A DNA stretch of 64,000 nucleotides from contig NZ_CP126980.1 of assembly GCF_030252345.1 (NCBI RefSeq), positions 4,231,501 to 4,295,500 of the forward strand, read 5' to 3'. Positions 1 to 8,562 of the stretch are shown here, piece by piece. Source of the DNA: Actinoplanes oblitus. GTDB lineage: Bacteria; Actinomycetota; Actinomycetes; Mycobacteriales; Micromonosporaceae. How positions within the stretch are numbered: the first letter of the stretch is position 1; each line of letters starts with the position of its first letter. The position numbers and the translations under genes are program-made. The notes beneath the pieces are model-generated. The model saw nothing but the letters and a program-made list of their open reading frames with translations, ran no database searches and was not told the origin of the DNA.

Positions 1-72
1 TTCTGTCCCGTCTTCCGTGTTTGATCTTCGTCGGTTTGGCTGGTTGCTCGTGAGGCAGGCGGGTGACCGCTT

Positions 73-501
73 CTAGGTGGAGATCGTCCCGGCGTTCCAG
101 CCGATCCAGAAATCTTCGAGCGTGTCGGCCAGCAGGAGGGTCTCCTGCGAGGTGGGACGCTAGACGAATACGCCGGTGCTGCCGTCGCGTGGGACGCAGA
201 ATGGATCGCCGGTGCCGTCGTCGCCGAATCCAAGCAGCTGGCGCCGGTCCACGCTCTGCTTCTCCCAGCCGTCCCATGAGCTTTGGTTTCGCTCGATGAC
301 TTCGGCAAGCGGCCAGACCACGAACCATTGCCCGGCTTCGTTGAAAACGCCGTTGCTGACCAGGTATAGGGCGCGTAGCTCGGCAGGTAGTGCGGCTTTG
401 AGAGACGTCTCGACACGTGCAAGGTCATCATGCGATGCCGGACGCTGCAGCTTGATGTGTTCCTCATGGGGTAGCAGGGCACCCCAGTCCGAGCCAGTCA
501 C
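73..501 (-). pseudogene. SUKH (SMI1/KNR4) family protein, interrupted by an in-frame amber codon
   Basis: The frame from ATG at 501 encodes a SMI1/KNR4-like (SUKH) protein of about 142 residues. It has the family's N-terminal pattern (RVETSLKAALPAELRALYLVSN) split by residue position: helix at about 29-45, then the LYLVSNG turn, then the FGDDGTGDPFCV strand near residues 92-103. A TAG at 160-162 stops translation after residue 113, yet the same frame continues with LADTLEDFWIGWNAG and ends at a TAG at 73-75. The interrupted codon sits where the family usually has an aromatic residue (VFVW/VYxW), so a TGG-to-TAG change is likely. SUKH proteins are often immunity proteins of polymorphic toxin systems; no partner toxin is visible here. 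A shortened protein of 113 residues is possible but would lack the last helix. Confidence 0.7.
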
Positions 502-666
502 GCTCAGATGGTGTCACTCCCGCCGGGTCGGTGTCCCGCGGAGTCACTTGGCGGCGAGCGTTCCGGGTGCTGGCACGCGGGCACTGCGTCCGGTGCTTTT
601 GCGAGCACCCGGCGCTTCGACGAAAGCAGACCTTCGCGCTGGGTCATCAGACGGTCGGAGGCTTGA

Positions 667-1207
667 TCATTCGGCGAGTAGGACTCGTTTGCGGAGGAGC
701 TCGAAGCCGGCTCGGCCGTACATCTGTCGTTTGAGCATTTTGATCCGGATGACGTTGCCTTCGACCGGCCCGAAGTTGAAGGGCAGGCTCAGCCCGGCGG
801 TCACGGCGGCGAGGTCGGAGGTCACGCCGTTCACGAAGCCGTTGATGCTCGGCAGGTTGGCCTGCTCGGCAGTAGTGAGCCATTGGCCGAGGTGGTGGCC
901 GTGCCGCTGGGTCATGATCGCGGCGAAGCACCGCACCAGTCTGCGGCGGCCATCGAAGTCTGTCCGTCAGGGATGGCGGCGCGGGCTGCACGCCCAGGCG
1001 CCACGCGGCGGAATGTTCGTGAGAACCGGCACCACTCGCAGATCTGGCCGTCCGCTGTGTCGACGGTCTCCTGCAAGCCCGCTCACGCTGCGTGTACGTG
1101 ATCATGAAGCCACTCATTGCACGGGTGCGCGGATTTAGCCGAGAGAGCGCGAGAGGCTGACCGTTGGTTGCTGGCAGCGACGTGGGCCTCGGCCGTGGAG
1201 CACCCAC
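667..1207 (-). mobile_element. ISL3-family transposase remnant (C-terminal end)
   Basis: The stretch 667-936 encodes 89 residues that match the extreme C-terminus of ISL3-family transposases, with LPFNFGPVEGNVIRIKMLKR and MYGRAGFELLRKRVLL typical of the last catalytic segment. From 937 to about 1207 the reading frame is broken and no further transposase homology is readable. The element has lost most of its DDE domain and cannot be active. No terminal inverted repeats were identified. It marks the left edge of the decayed accessory zone. Confidence 0.7.
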
Positions 1208-1253
1208 CTGATAACGACTCCGGCCTGGCGGCCGGGTGAGCTAACGTGTCGCG

Positions 1254-1838
1254 GTGTCCGTCGACTCCTCCGGAGGCATGCCCAGAGCGGCCACTCTGGC
1301 CGCAATCATGGACTCCGCCCACACCGCGATCCGCACCCTCTTGGGTGTCACCACCATCCCCGAACTCGAGGTGGTTACCGACGTCTATACCACCAGACGA
1401 GTTGTCCTGCGCCCCGAACAGGAGTCGACTCTTCTCGGTGGTCTGGACCGGCACGGCGACGACGCGAGTTTCTGGGAGGTCGGTCTTCCCGGCACCAACG
1501 ACTGGGTTCGCCTGATCCTGCATCGTTTGCTTGACCAACCCGTCGACCCCGCCACCCTCACCGACGACGAGGACGGCCTCTGGCTGCATCCGGCCTTGAG
1601 CTGCGACCCGATGCGTACCGGCGTCGCGATGGCTCTCTCGGTCGGCCTGGCGCTGGGCGCCGCACTCGCTGGTGGCGGCCACTTCTCGACCCAGCTCACA
1701 GTGTGGCCCGCCGACCTGGCCAATCCTGCGGAGGTGATCGCAGGCACCAAGATTTCCCCCACTGATCAGCCGTTCCGCGACGCCTGCATCCGCTACATGG
1801 ACCAATTCCCGGACTCCAAACCAGGCGGGGGCTGGTAA
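1254..1838 (+). CDS. hypothetical protein, 194 aa
   Basis: This open frame starts with GTG at 1254; an in-frame ATG at 1278 is the alternative, but its purine-rich stretch (GGAGG) lies only one base upstream, too close to act as a ribosome site for it. The protein is acidic (EVVTDVYTTRR, TDDEDGLWL) with one hydrophobic helix near residues 126-141 (ALSVGLALGAALAGG) and a C-terminal PGGGW. No signal peptide or recognisable domain is seen. Codon usage is actinobacterial and the frame is intact, unlike its neighbours. It stands alone between an ISL3 remnant and a broken cydC. Function unknown. Confidence 0.5.
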   Translation: MSVDSSGGMPRAATLAAIMDSAHTAIRTLLGVTTIPELEVVTDVYTTRRVVLRPEQESTLLGGLDRHGDDASFWEVGLPGTNDWVRLILHRLLDQPVDPATLTDDEDGLWLHPALSCDPMRTGVAMALSVGLALGAALAGGGHFSTQLTVWPADLANPAEVIAGTKISPTDQPFRDACIRYMDQFPDSKPGGGW

Positions 1839-2164
1839 CCACGATGCTTACCCAGCGCCTTCCGGATCCCTGTTAGCCGTGGCGGGCAACGTACTGTCAT
1901 GCTGCGGACACGGCGTGCCTTTCTGAACGCCCGATAGTCGCGGGCAGAGCCAACTGGGCGTTCCAGCGGGCGATACGGCCCTGCATAGACCCGCAGGCAT
2001 TGCATTCATGACCGGCGCCATAAGGGCAGAGTTCCTCCGCCCGGCTACGTGTGCCGTTGCACCTTCGGTGGAAGCCGCTCCGGGCACGCGAGCAGAAAAA
2101 GACGATGCGTAAGTCTCGGTCGGCGCGGTATGCCGCAAGGCGCCTACGATTATCAATCGGGCGT
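1839..2164. other. gene-poor stretch, no supported gene
   Basis: About 325 bases between the hypothetical gene and the cydC fragment. A minus-strand frame contains LCPYGAGHECNACG, a cysteine-rich patch that could be a gene scrap, but there is no complete frame or start that I can support. The junction with cydC coding sequence near 2165 looks like a deletion endpoint. Confidence 0.3.
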
Positions 2165-2176
2165 CGCCGGGGCTCG

Positions 2177-3000
2177 ATGACCCCCTTCGCTGTGTTCGAG
2201 ACGGCCGCGGGCCTGCCCGGCGCGGCGCAGCACTTCGCGGCCGCTCGGGCGTCGCTGCGCCGGCTGGCCGAGATGTTCTCCACACCCGTGCTCGTCACCA
2301 CCCCGCGGGCGCCGGCCGAGGTCCCGGACGGCCCGCACACCTTGCGCCTGGACAGGGTCGACGCCGCCTGGTCACCGGCCCGTACCGTGATGGACGGCTT
2401 TGACCTGGAGCTGCCGCCCGGAGCCCGGGTGGCACTGGTCGGCCCGAGCGGCTGCGGCAAGAGCACCATCGCGGCGTTGCTCGTCCGCTTCCTCGACCCG
2501 GTCGGAGGCCGGGTCACTCTCGACGGCATCGATCTGCGCCGGATCGCTCCTGAACGGGTCCGGCAGATCGTCGGCTACCTGCCCGAGGACGCCTACCTGT
2601 TCGACAACACCATCGCCGCGAACCTTCGCGTCGCGCTCCCGGAGGCCACCGACGACCGGCTGCGTGTCGTTCTGGCGCAGGCGCGGCTCCTCGACTGGAT
2701 CGACACCCTGCCCGACGGCATCGAGACGCCGATCGGCGAGCACGGCCGCGAGCTGTCCGGTGGCCAGCGCCGCCGTCTGGCCTTGGCGCGCGCCCTGCTC
2801 GCCGGCTTGCAGGTGCTCGTCCTCGACGAACCACCGAACACCTCGACGACGAGACCGCCGTCGCGATCCTGGACGACTTGCTGGCCGCCGCCGGCGACCG
2901 CACCGTTCTGGTCATCACCCACCGCGCCGACATCGGTGCGAAGGTGGACCGGGTCGTCGTTCTCAGCCCGCGCTGCGTGCCGGCAACCGTGTGCTCCTGA
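2177..3000 (+). pseudogene. cydC: cydC remnant: ATPase half of the CydDC-type ABC exporter, 5'-truncated and frameshifted
   Basis: CydC is one half of the heterodimeric ABC exporter of cysteine/glutathione needed for cytochrome bd assembly. Only the end of the membrane domain (MTPFAVFETAAGLP from 2177) and the ATPase domain remain. Walker A is GPSGCGKS, the signature is LSGGQRRR and Walker B is LQVLVLDEP. Just after Walker B, one C is missing near 2830 (GAACCACC where the family's DEPTEHLD needs GAACCCACC). In the next frame TEHLDDETAVAILDDLL and VLVITHRADIG follow and end at TGA 2998-3000. The first five transmembrane helices and any cydD/cydA/cydB are absent, so this is a dead fragment. Confidence 0.8.
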
Positions 3001-3055
3001 CTCGTCCGGCGTCTCGGCTGGCAGGTAGTGGGGGTGGTGGGGGAGGAGCACGATA

Positions 3056-3101
3056 CAACCGAGGATCCCGGACGACTCCAGTCGTCCGGGATCCTCGGTT
3101 G
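3056..3101. terminator. perfect 22-bp hairpin, bidirectional terminator
   Basis: Two perfectly complementary 22-base arms (3056-3077 and 3080-3101) separated by only CC. It lies between the convergent ends of the cydC remnant and adhP. There is no U-run, as is common for actinobacterial intrinsic terminators. Confidence 0.8.
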
Positions 3102-3134
3102 CGGGCGCGATCTCGTCGGCCCCGGGGAGGAGGT

Positions 3135-4145
3135 TCAGGGCACCAGCACGATGCGGGCGGGGATCCGCCCGGCGAGCACGTCCTCGATGGCCTCGTTGAT
3201 CTGTTCGAGTGGGCGGGTCTCGTAGAACACCCGGGTGCGGCCGGCGGCGTGCAGCCGGAAGACCTCGGCCAGGTCGGCGCGGGTGCCGACGATCGAGCCG
3301 ATCACCTGGATGCCCTTGAGCACGGTTTGGAAGATTGGCAACGACATGGCGTTGTCCTTGGGCAGCGAGACGAGGATCAGCCGTCCGCCGCGCCGCAGCG
3401 AGGCGTGCGCCTGTTCCAGCACCTTCGGGTCGGCTGCGAGCACCACGGCGACGTCCGCGCCGCCGAGGGCCTCGATCGCCGTGACCGGGTCGGTCGTGGC
3501 GGCGTTTATCACGTGGGCGGCGCCGAGCTGCTTGGCCAGCGCCAGTTTCTCCTCAGTGACGTCGACCGCGATGGTCTCGCCGCCGAAGATCTGCGCGTAC
3601 TGCTGGGCCAGGTGGCCGAGCCCACCGATGCCGAAGATCGCCACCCGGTCGCCCGGCGTGACCCCGCCGACCTTCACCGCCTTGTACGTGGTGACACCAG
3701 CGCAGGTCAGTGGTGCTACCTCGGCCGGGTCGATGCCGGGCGGTACGGCCACGGCGTAGCGGGCGTCGGCGACCAGGAACTCCGCGTGGCCGCCGTCGAT
3801 GGCATAACCGGTGTTCAGCTGTGCCTCGCACAGCGTCTCCCAGCCGGTCAGGCAGTACTCGCAGGTACCGCAGGCGTACCCGAGCCACGGGATGGCGACC
3901 CGGTCCCCAGCGGCGTGCTCGGTGACGCCCGGGCCGGTCTTCTCGACGATGCCGACGCCTTCGTGGCCGGGCACGAACGGCGTAGTGGGCTTGACCGGCC
4001 AGTCGCCGCGGGCGGCGTGGATGTCGGTGTGGCAGAGTCCGCTCGCCTCGATCCGAACCCGGATCTGCCCGGCGCCGGGCTCGGGAACCGGCACCTCTCT
4101 GACTTCGAGTGGCTGCTCGAAGCTGGTGACCACGGCTGCGCGCAT
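3135..4145 (-). CDS. adhP: zinc-dependent alcohol dehydrogenase (AdhP type)
   Basis: Cytosolic NAD-dependent MDR alcohol dehydrogenase of 336 residues, the usual length of AdhP. The catalytic zinc ligands are in SGLCHTDIH and GHEGVG. The structural-zinc cysteines are in CGTCEYCLTGWETLC, the substrate-domain GYAIDGGHAEF motif follows, and the Rossmann motif is GIGGLGHLAQQYAQ. The start is placed at the ATG at 4143-4145 because GGAGG sits five bases ahead; an in-frame ATG four codons upstream overlaps that site. It is monocistronic, ends at the strong hairpin 3056-3101, and diverges from the SRPBCC gene. It would interconvert primary alcohols and aldehydes. Confidence 0.92.
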   Translation of the reverse strand: MRAAVVTSFEQPLEVREVPVPEPGAGQIRVRIEASGLCHTDIHAARGDWPVKPTTPFVPGHEGVGIVEKTGPGVTEHAAGDRVAIPWLGYACGTCEYCLTGWETLCEAQLNTGYAIDGGHAEFLVADARYAVAVPPGIDPAEVAPLTCAGVTTYKAVKVGGVTPGDRVAIFGIGGLGHLAQQYAQIFGGETIAVDVTEEKLALAKQLGAAHVINAATTDPVTAIEALGGADVAVVLAADPKVLEQAHASLRRGGRLILVSLPKDNAMSLPIFQTVLKGIQVIGSIVGTRADLAEVFRLHAAGRTRVFYETRPLEQINEAIEDVLAGRIPARIVLVP

Positions 4146-4339
4146 GACGTCCTCCATCGTTCTCGTCTCGTCTCGATCCTCGTCTCGTGTGGATCACCGC
4201 AGCAGGGCCGATCGACCCGCGAACCGGGGCCGCTCAGCGCTCTCCCAGTTGCCGCGACGCCCCGGTCCGGGCCGGACGTCCCTAGCCGCAGAGCCACGGT
4301 GGGAGGAGCCTGGTGGTGAAGCTGTGTTAGGAGGCGGTG

Positions 4340-5017
4340 ATGCAAGGATCCGCGTACGGGGGACCGGGCACGAGGGCCGCGGTGACGCTGATCGGCGTCG
4401 GGCTGGCCGTGACGGCGTCCCCATGGGCTCGGCGGCGGTTTCTCACCTGGGGCGCCACGGCCGAGGAGGCCGGCGGCACCCTGCCCGGAGATGACCTGCT
4501 GCCGGACGCCGGTTTGGTCTCGACTCGGGCGATCACGATCGGCGCGGCCCCGTCGGTGGTCTGGCCGTGGCTCGTCCAGATGGGCAGTGGCCGTGGTGGC
4601 GCCTACACCTACGACTGGATCGAGAACCTTTTCGGGCTCGACATGCACAGCGCCGACGAGATCCTGCCGCAGTTCCAGCACCTGGTGGTCGGCGACACCT
4701 TGCCGCTGGGATCCGGGGGTCCCGCCATGCGCGTGGAGATCGCCGAACCGGAGCGGACGTTGGTCTTCCGATCCGCTGACGGCGCCTGGGTGTGGATCTT
4801 CGAGCTGCGGGCCGCGGGGAGCACCACCCGGTTGATCAGCCGCAACCGCATCTGCCTGCCGGGAGCGAGCCGGGTCAAGTCGCTGCTGTACGACATCGTG
4901 ATGGCCCCCGGCAGCCTGATCATGGAACGCAAGATGTTGCACGGCATCAAGGCGCGGGCCGAGCGGATCAATGGGTCAGCTGAGCCCGCCACAAGGGAAC
5001 CGGCATGCCGTCACTGA
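4340..5017 (+). CDS. SRPBCC-family protein with N-terminal hydrophobic segment
   Basis: A 225-residue protein. A hydrophobic helix (residues about 10-26) is followed by a START/SRPBCC-like domain recognisable from ITIGAAPSVVWPWLVQMG, GAYTYDWIENLFGL, and FRSADGAWVWIFEL. Members of this fold bind hydrophobic ligands, but no ligand can be assigned. AGGAGG at 4329-4334 lies five bases before ATG 4340; the in-frame GTG at 4337 would be too close. It overlaps the next gene by 13 bases, so the two are probably translationally coupled. Confidence 0.75.
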   Translation: MQGSAYGGPGTRAAVTLIGVGLAVTASPWARRRFLTWGATAEEAGGTLPGDDLLPDAGLVSTRAITIGAAPSVVWPWLVQMGSGRGGAYTYDWIENLFGLDMHSADEILPQFQHLVVGDTLPLGSGGPAMRVEIAEPERTLVFRSADGAWVWIFELRAAGSTTRLISRNRICLPGASRVKSLLYDIVMAPGSLIMERKMLHGIKARAERINGSAEPATREPACRH

Positions 5018-5484
5018 GCGTCTTCGACCTGCTCGCCCTGCACGACTTCGTCGCCGACCTCCCGTCCCGCTGGCTGCACCGCCTCGCCCTGGCAGGGCGG
5101 CCGGCCTTCTTCACCGCCGGGCACCGGCTGTGCCGGGAGGACGCGGACGCCGACCGGTTCTGGCTGGTGCACTCCGGGGCGGTCGCGGTCGACTTCCACG
5201 TGCCGGGCCGCGGCGACATCGTGGTCGAGCGGATCGGAACCGGTTCGCTGGAGGGCTGGTCGTGGATGCGGCCACCGTTTCGCTGCCGCTTTGGTGCCGT
5301 GGTCGCCGAGCAGGTGCACGCCGTCGAGTTCGACGCCGGGCGGGTGCGCGAGCTGATCGCCGACGACGCCGGCCTCGGACGCGAACTGACCGCACGCATG
5401 CACGACGTCGTGTCCGACCGGCTGCAGGCCGCGCGTCACCGGCTCATCGAGCTGTATGCGTACCCCGGCAGTCCCGCGCCGTAG
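5005..5484 (+). CDS. Crp/Fnr-type cyclic-nucleotide-binding-fold protein lacking a DNA-binding domain
   Basis: A 159-residue protein that is essentially only a cNMP-binding beta-roll: GHRLCREDADADRFWLVHSG, then RGDIVVERIGTGSLEGWSW and RCRFGAVVAEQVHAVEFD. After the dimerisation-like helix (ELTARMHDVVSDRLQAARHR) the protein ends; the HTH that follows in Crp/Fnr regulators is missing. The phosphate-binding-cassette arginine of true cAMP binders is not clearly kept. It is coupled to the SRPBCC gene. It may sense a ligand or redox state and act through protein contact. Such short versions are common in actinomycetes. Confidence 0.75.
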   Translation: MPSLSVFDLLALHDFVADLPSRWLHRLALAGRPAFFTAGHRLCREDADADRFWLVHSGAVAVDFHVPGRGDIVVERIGTGSLEGWSWMRPPFRCRFGAVVAEQVHAVEFDAGRVRELIADDAGLGRELTARMHDVVSDRLQAARHRLIELYAYPGSPAP

Positions 5485-5539
5485 GGCACAAAGTCCCGCC
5501 AGTCCCGGATTCCGGCCCTACGGCAGCCTGACGGAGAAT

Positions 5540-6595
5540 TGCAGGCCGACAAAATCGTGCTGCACCTGGCCCTGGACGCGGCGTGCCACCGCATGAAGCA
5601 GGACGCGATGTTCCGGCTGGCGGCCGCCGGCTCGCCGAGGACCACGGCGCCCCGATCGGCAGGCCCGGCGTCGGCGACCCCAAGGCCGGCCCGCTGGCCG
5701 ACGTGGCCCAGCAGACCCAACGCGGGCTGGTGGATCTGCGCAAGTGGGCGACCGCGACCGCGGCCGTCTCCGGCGCGGCCGACACCGACCCCACCATTTG
5801 GCCGGAGAGCGACGCGCAGAAGGCCGCCGAGAAGCGCTGTTCCCGAATGTCCACCTGTGGTGCCAGCAGCCCGGCAAGACCCTGCCCCAGCCCGGCGAGC
5901 ACCCCGACCAGGACCTACAGCCCCCGGTCCGGTACAGCCTGCCCGGCCCGGTGCCGGCCACCCGCCTACGCGCGTACGCCCAGGGCAACCGGGTCGTGCG
6001 GGCCGGCGACGTGGTGCCGGGCAGCCCGGCCGCTGACATCTGGGACGCCCATCGTGCTCTCTACGCGTACATGTCCAGGTGGGCCGCCCGCGACGGCGAC
6101 AGCCCCGCCGATCTGACGGCCGCCGTAGACGGCCTGGTCGAGGTGGCCGACACCCTCGCCGAGGTCACCGCCATGGTGCTGGCCCAGATCGAGCGGCGCA
6201 CCGAGCGGGGCAGCCTCACCGGTGCCGACGCCGCCCGAGTGCAGCAGGCCCGCGCCGACCTGGCCTCGGTACTGCTACGCGACGAAGACGGCCGCCACAA
6301 CAAGCTGCGCGGCGGCATGGACACGCTGCGCGACGCGCTCGACGGCGCCCGGCCCGTGCTCCCGGCCGGTGACGGCCGCACCCTGCCCCCGCTGCTGGCC
6401 CGGCAGATGACCGGCAAGACCGTCGCCGAGCTGCGTGCCGCACTCGGCCAGGAAACGCACTGGCAGCGGCACCGCAGCAAGACTCGCGCCCCGCAGTACG
6501 ACAAGGCCGACGCTCTGCACCGGATGATCCAGTGGTGCCAGGCAACCGGCCGCGACACCTACGACCCCGCCGCCCACGCCCAGGACTGTTTGTAA
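5540..6595 (+). pseudogene. degraded gene of unknown function, C-terminal half readable
   Basis: Coding-like sequence passes through three frames. ADKIVLHLALDAACHRMKQD (from about 5540) jumps near 5640 to PLADVAQQTQRGLVDLRKWA, then near 5840 to FPNVHLWCQQPGKTLPQ, which runs intact to TAA at 6593-6595. The last 200 residues are helical and charged (AEVTAMVLAQIERRTERG, NKLRGGMDTLRDALDGARPV) and end with a basic QRHRSKTRAPQYDKADAL segment. I do not recognise the family; an accessory/mobile-element protein is a guess from context. The start of the gene is not identifiable. Confidence 0.45.
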
Positions 6596-6607
6596 GAACC
6601 TGTTGTG

Positions 6608-6637
6608 GCCCGGCCCGGAGCCATCTTCGGGCCGGGC
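6608..6637. terminator. 10-bp hairpin terminator
   Basis: GCCCGGCCCG at 6608-6617 pairs with CGGGCCGGGC at 6628-6637 across a 10-base loop. It separates the convergent ends of the degraded gene and the secreted protein gene. Confidence 0.7.
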
Positions 6638-6646
6638 AAAGGCCGG

Positions 6647-7183
6647 TCAGTCGCTGTACAGGTGGATGTAATTGAGGTTGTCGTTGAAGACCGTCCCGCC
6701 GAACGACCAGGACAGTGCGTGGCCAATGTGGTGGTTCCCGGTCAGCGAGCCGAGGCCCACTGCATTGCAGCTCTGGTAACCGCGGATGGAGGAGGCCATC
6801 CTAGCCCAGTTGTCGTACCTGGTCAGGTAGACGTCGTAGCCGTATGAGTCGCAGTACGCGGGCCGGTACATGTCCAGCGTGCTGCCCCGGTACTGAGCGT
6901 TGGAGTACACGGTCATGAGTAGCTTGTTCGCCGCCGCTGCGGCGGGCAGCGCTGCCCTCGCGTCGGCGGCGGAAGTGTCTGAACACCTCACCACCGGGGC
7001 CCCGGTGTTTGCCGCCGTTGCCGGGGAGACGAACGTCGCGCAGTACTTCGGGAGCGTGGCGGAGCCGGCGGCGGTCCCCGAGGCCATGGCGGGGGTGGCG
7101 CCGAGGCCGACCAGCAGGCCGGCGATCATGGCCGGCGTACTGAGGCGGCGGAGCACACGTGTGAGCATCGTTGTTTGTCCCAT
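6647..7183 (-). CDS. secreted protein, gamma-crystallin/I36 inhibitor-like C-terminus
   Basis: A 178-residue exported protein. The start at 7183 gives MGQTT followed by an n-region with three arginines and a hydrophobic stretch (MIAGLLVGLGATPAMASG), a good Sec signal peptide cleaved after AMA-SG. The mature part has YSNAQYRGSTLDMYRP and NWARMASSIRGYQSC, resembling the Greek-key repeats of actinomycete peptidase-inhibitor I36/crystallin-like proteins. Four cysteines could form two disulfides. GAGGAG lies 13 bases before the chosen ATG. Exact role unknown; assignment to I36 is tentative. Confidence 0.65.
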   Translation of the reverse strand: MGQTTMLTRVLRRLSTPAMIAGLLVGLGATPAMASGTAAGSATLPKYCATFVSPATAANTGAPVVRCSDTSAADARAALPAAAAANKLLMTVYSNAQYRGSTLDMYRPAYCDSYGYDVYLTRYDNWARMASSIRGYQSCNAVGLGSLTGNHHIGHALSWSFGGTVFNDNLNYIHLYSD

Positions 7184-7442
7184 CGGTGGGTGCGGTCTCC
7201 TCGGAAACGGGAGCGACGAGAAGAAATTAACGAGCACTGATGCGGTCGTGGGACGTGCCGAACAACGCCGAACAACGCCGGACAGCGCCGGACAGCATTG
7301 CGGGTCTACGTCGGTGAGCATCGCGATGATGTCCCTTCGGTGGGAATGCGGCGAGCATCTCTGTCACCGCGATTTTGGGCAGGGACCGCTTACCGCCCAC
7401 TTACCTCGCCTACCTGGATGCCGAGGTGCCCGTCCCGGCCGT

Positions 7443-7773
7443 TCAGCCGTCCAGGTCGTCCAGGTCGTCCAGGTCGTCCGGGTCGAGCCGGTCGCGGGCC
7501 ACGTCGACCGCGTCCAGCGCGGACCGCAGCGCGTCGCGGGCCCGGTCGAGATAGGCCACGGTGACGTGCCAGGCCCCAGCCGTCGATCACGGCCTCCAGG
7601 TCGTCGGGCCGGCGGATCGTCGCGAACAGCAAGGTCGCTGCAGCGTTCACGGCTGCGGCGGCCGCAGCGACGTAAGGATCGTTCTGCACGCCGATGTCGA
7701 GCTGGCCCAGGAGCCAGTCCAGGCGGCGGGCCGCTCAGAACGCCCGCTCGTGCTGGCCGTCGTCATCGGGCAT
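7443..7773 (-). pseudogene. small accessory gene with a premature TGA and a frameshift
   Basis: From ATG 7773 the frame reads MPDDDGQHERAF, then TGA, then continues in frame as AARRLDWLLGQLDIGVQNDP and NAAATLLFATIRRPDDLEAV. Near 7575 an extra G in GGGG shifts the frame; the next frame continues WHVTVAYLDRARDALRSALD and a run of DDL repeats, ending at TGA 7443-7445. Removing one G and reading TGA as TGG would give a coherent protein of about 108 residues. It is divergent from the MobC-like gene and probably belonged to the same mobile module. Function unknown. Confidence 0.5.
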
Positions 7774-7895
7774 CGCGGTGGCGATACAGGACGCGTCGAC
7801 AACGTGATCCTGGCGCCAAGAGTCGGCCATGCTCGCCTCGATCCGGCGGGCATGCAGCCCGGCCGCGCGAACGAGCAGCTGGCACCGTCGGCGCC

Positions 7896-8348
7896 ATGAC
7901 AGACGAGCGCGTCGACGTCCACCGCGGCCGCGACCGGCGACACCTGCACCCGGGCCGGCCCCGCCGGCTCGCGCCCCGGTTCACCGACACGGAGGCGGCC
8001 GAGCTCGCGGCGGCAGCGGCCGCGGTCGGCATGACGCCTACGGGGTTCCTCGCCGAGGCCGGGCTCGCCACCGCCCGCGGAATCCCGTCACCGGAGCTGG
8101 ACCCGGTCCGCGAGAACCTGGCCCGCCTGCAGCGCGAGCTGTTCGGGCTGCGCACCGCCGCAGGCCGCGCCCAGCCGTTCGTCCCTGTCGGCGAGGCCGC
8201 GCGCTTCGACCGGATGCTGCGCGAGGTTGACGAGGTGATCGACCGCGTCGACCGGCAGTTGGCGCGGATCAACCGCGAGCGCCCGCGGCTCGACGGCAAC
8301 TGGCACGCCTTCACCGCGTCCTTGGTTGCGCACCGCGGAGCAAGCTAG
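7896..8348 (+). CDS. MobC-like plasmid-mobilisation/relaxosome protein
   Basis: A 150-residue protein. The N-terminus is Arg-rich (RGRDRRHLHPGRPRRLAPRF) and is followed by a ribbon-helix-helix-like segment FTDTEAAELAAAAAAVGMT and PTGFLAEAGLATARG. The C-terminal half is a long helix containing RENLARLQRELFGLRTAAGR and EVDEVIDRVDRQLARINRER. This order is typical of actinobacterial MobC-type accessory proteins that help a relaxase at the transfer origin of ICEs and plasmids. No relaxase, integrase or TraB-like translocase is nearby, so it is an orphan of a decayed element. Start chosen at ATG 7896. Confidence 0.5.
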   Translation: MTDERVDVHRGRDRRHLHPGRPRRLAPRFTDTEAAELAAAAAAVGMTPTGFLAEAGLATARGIPSPELDPVRENLARLQRELFGLRTAAGRAQPFVPVGEAARFDRMLREVDEVIDRVDRQLARINRERPRLDGNWHAFTASLVAHRGAS

Positions 8349-8409
8349 AAATAAGGGACCCTTACCGCCCAGTAGCTACCTGGGGCTGGGGCGGTCGGGT
8401 ACACGTCCG

Positions 8410-8437
8410 GCAAGCCGCAAGCCGCAAGCCGCAAGCC
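8410..8437. repeat. four tandem copies of the 7-mer GCAAGCC
   Basis: Four exact head-to-tail copies of GCAAGCC directly precede the 45-bp junction repeat at 8436. The block lies in non-coding DNA downstream of the MobC-like gene. Confidence 0.85.
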
Positions 8438-8480
8438 GGTGCAGATGCGGTATTCGTAGGCTGCGGTATTTGCTGATCTT
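8436..8480. repeat. 45-bp junction repeat, left copy
   Basis: Matches 11938-11982 in the same orientation at 39 of 45 positions; all six differences are transitions. The two copies bracket the MFS/MBL-rhodanese/ArsR module. Each contains two internal copies of TGCGG(T/C)ATT. Confidence 0.75.
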
Positions 8481-8562
8481 AAAGTTGTGGAAGGGCCGAT
8501 CGGTGCGCGGGTTCGATGCGGGTGAACAGGCCCTCGCCGCGTAGTTCGACTTGGATGCGGGG

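Noticed and set aside
160..162. Stop-codon recoding (amber or TGA read-through, selenocysteine)
   Set aside because: Stops occur in unrelated genes in a decayed region together with frameshifts; no SECIS-like hairpin or special tRNA is visible.
8410..8437. GCAAGCC repeats as a replication iteron set
   Set aside because: Only four 7-mers with no AT-rich region or replication gene nearby; treated as a simple tandem repeat.
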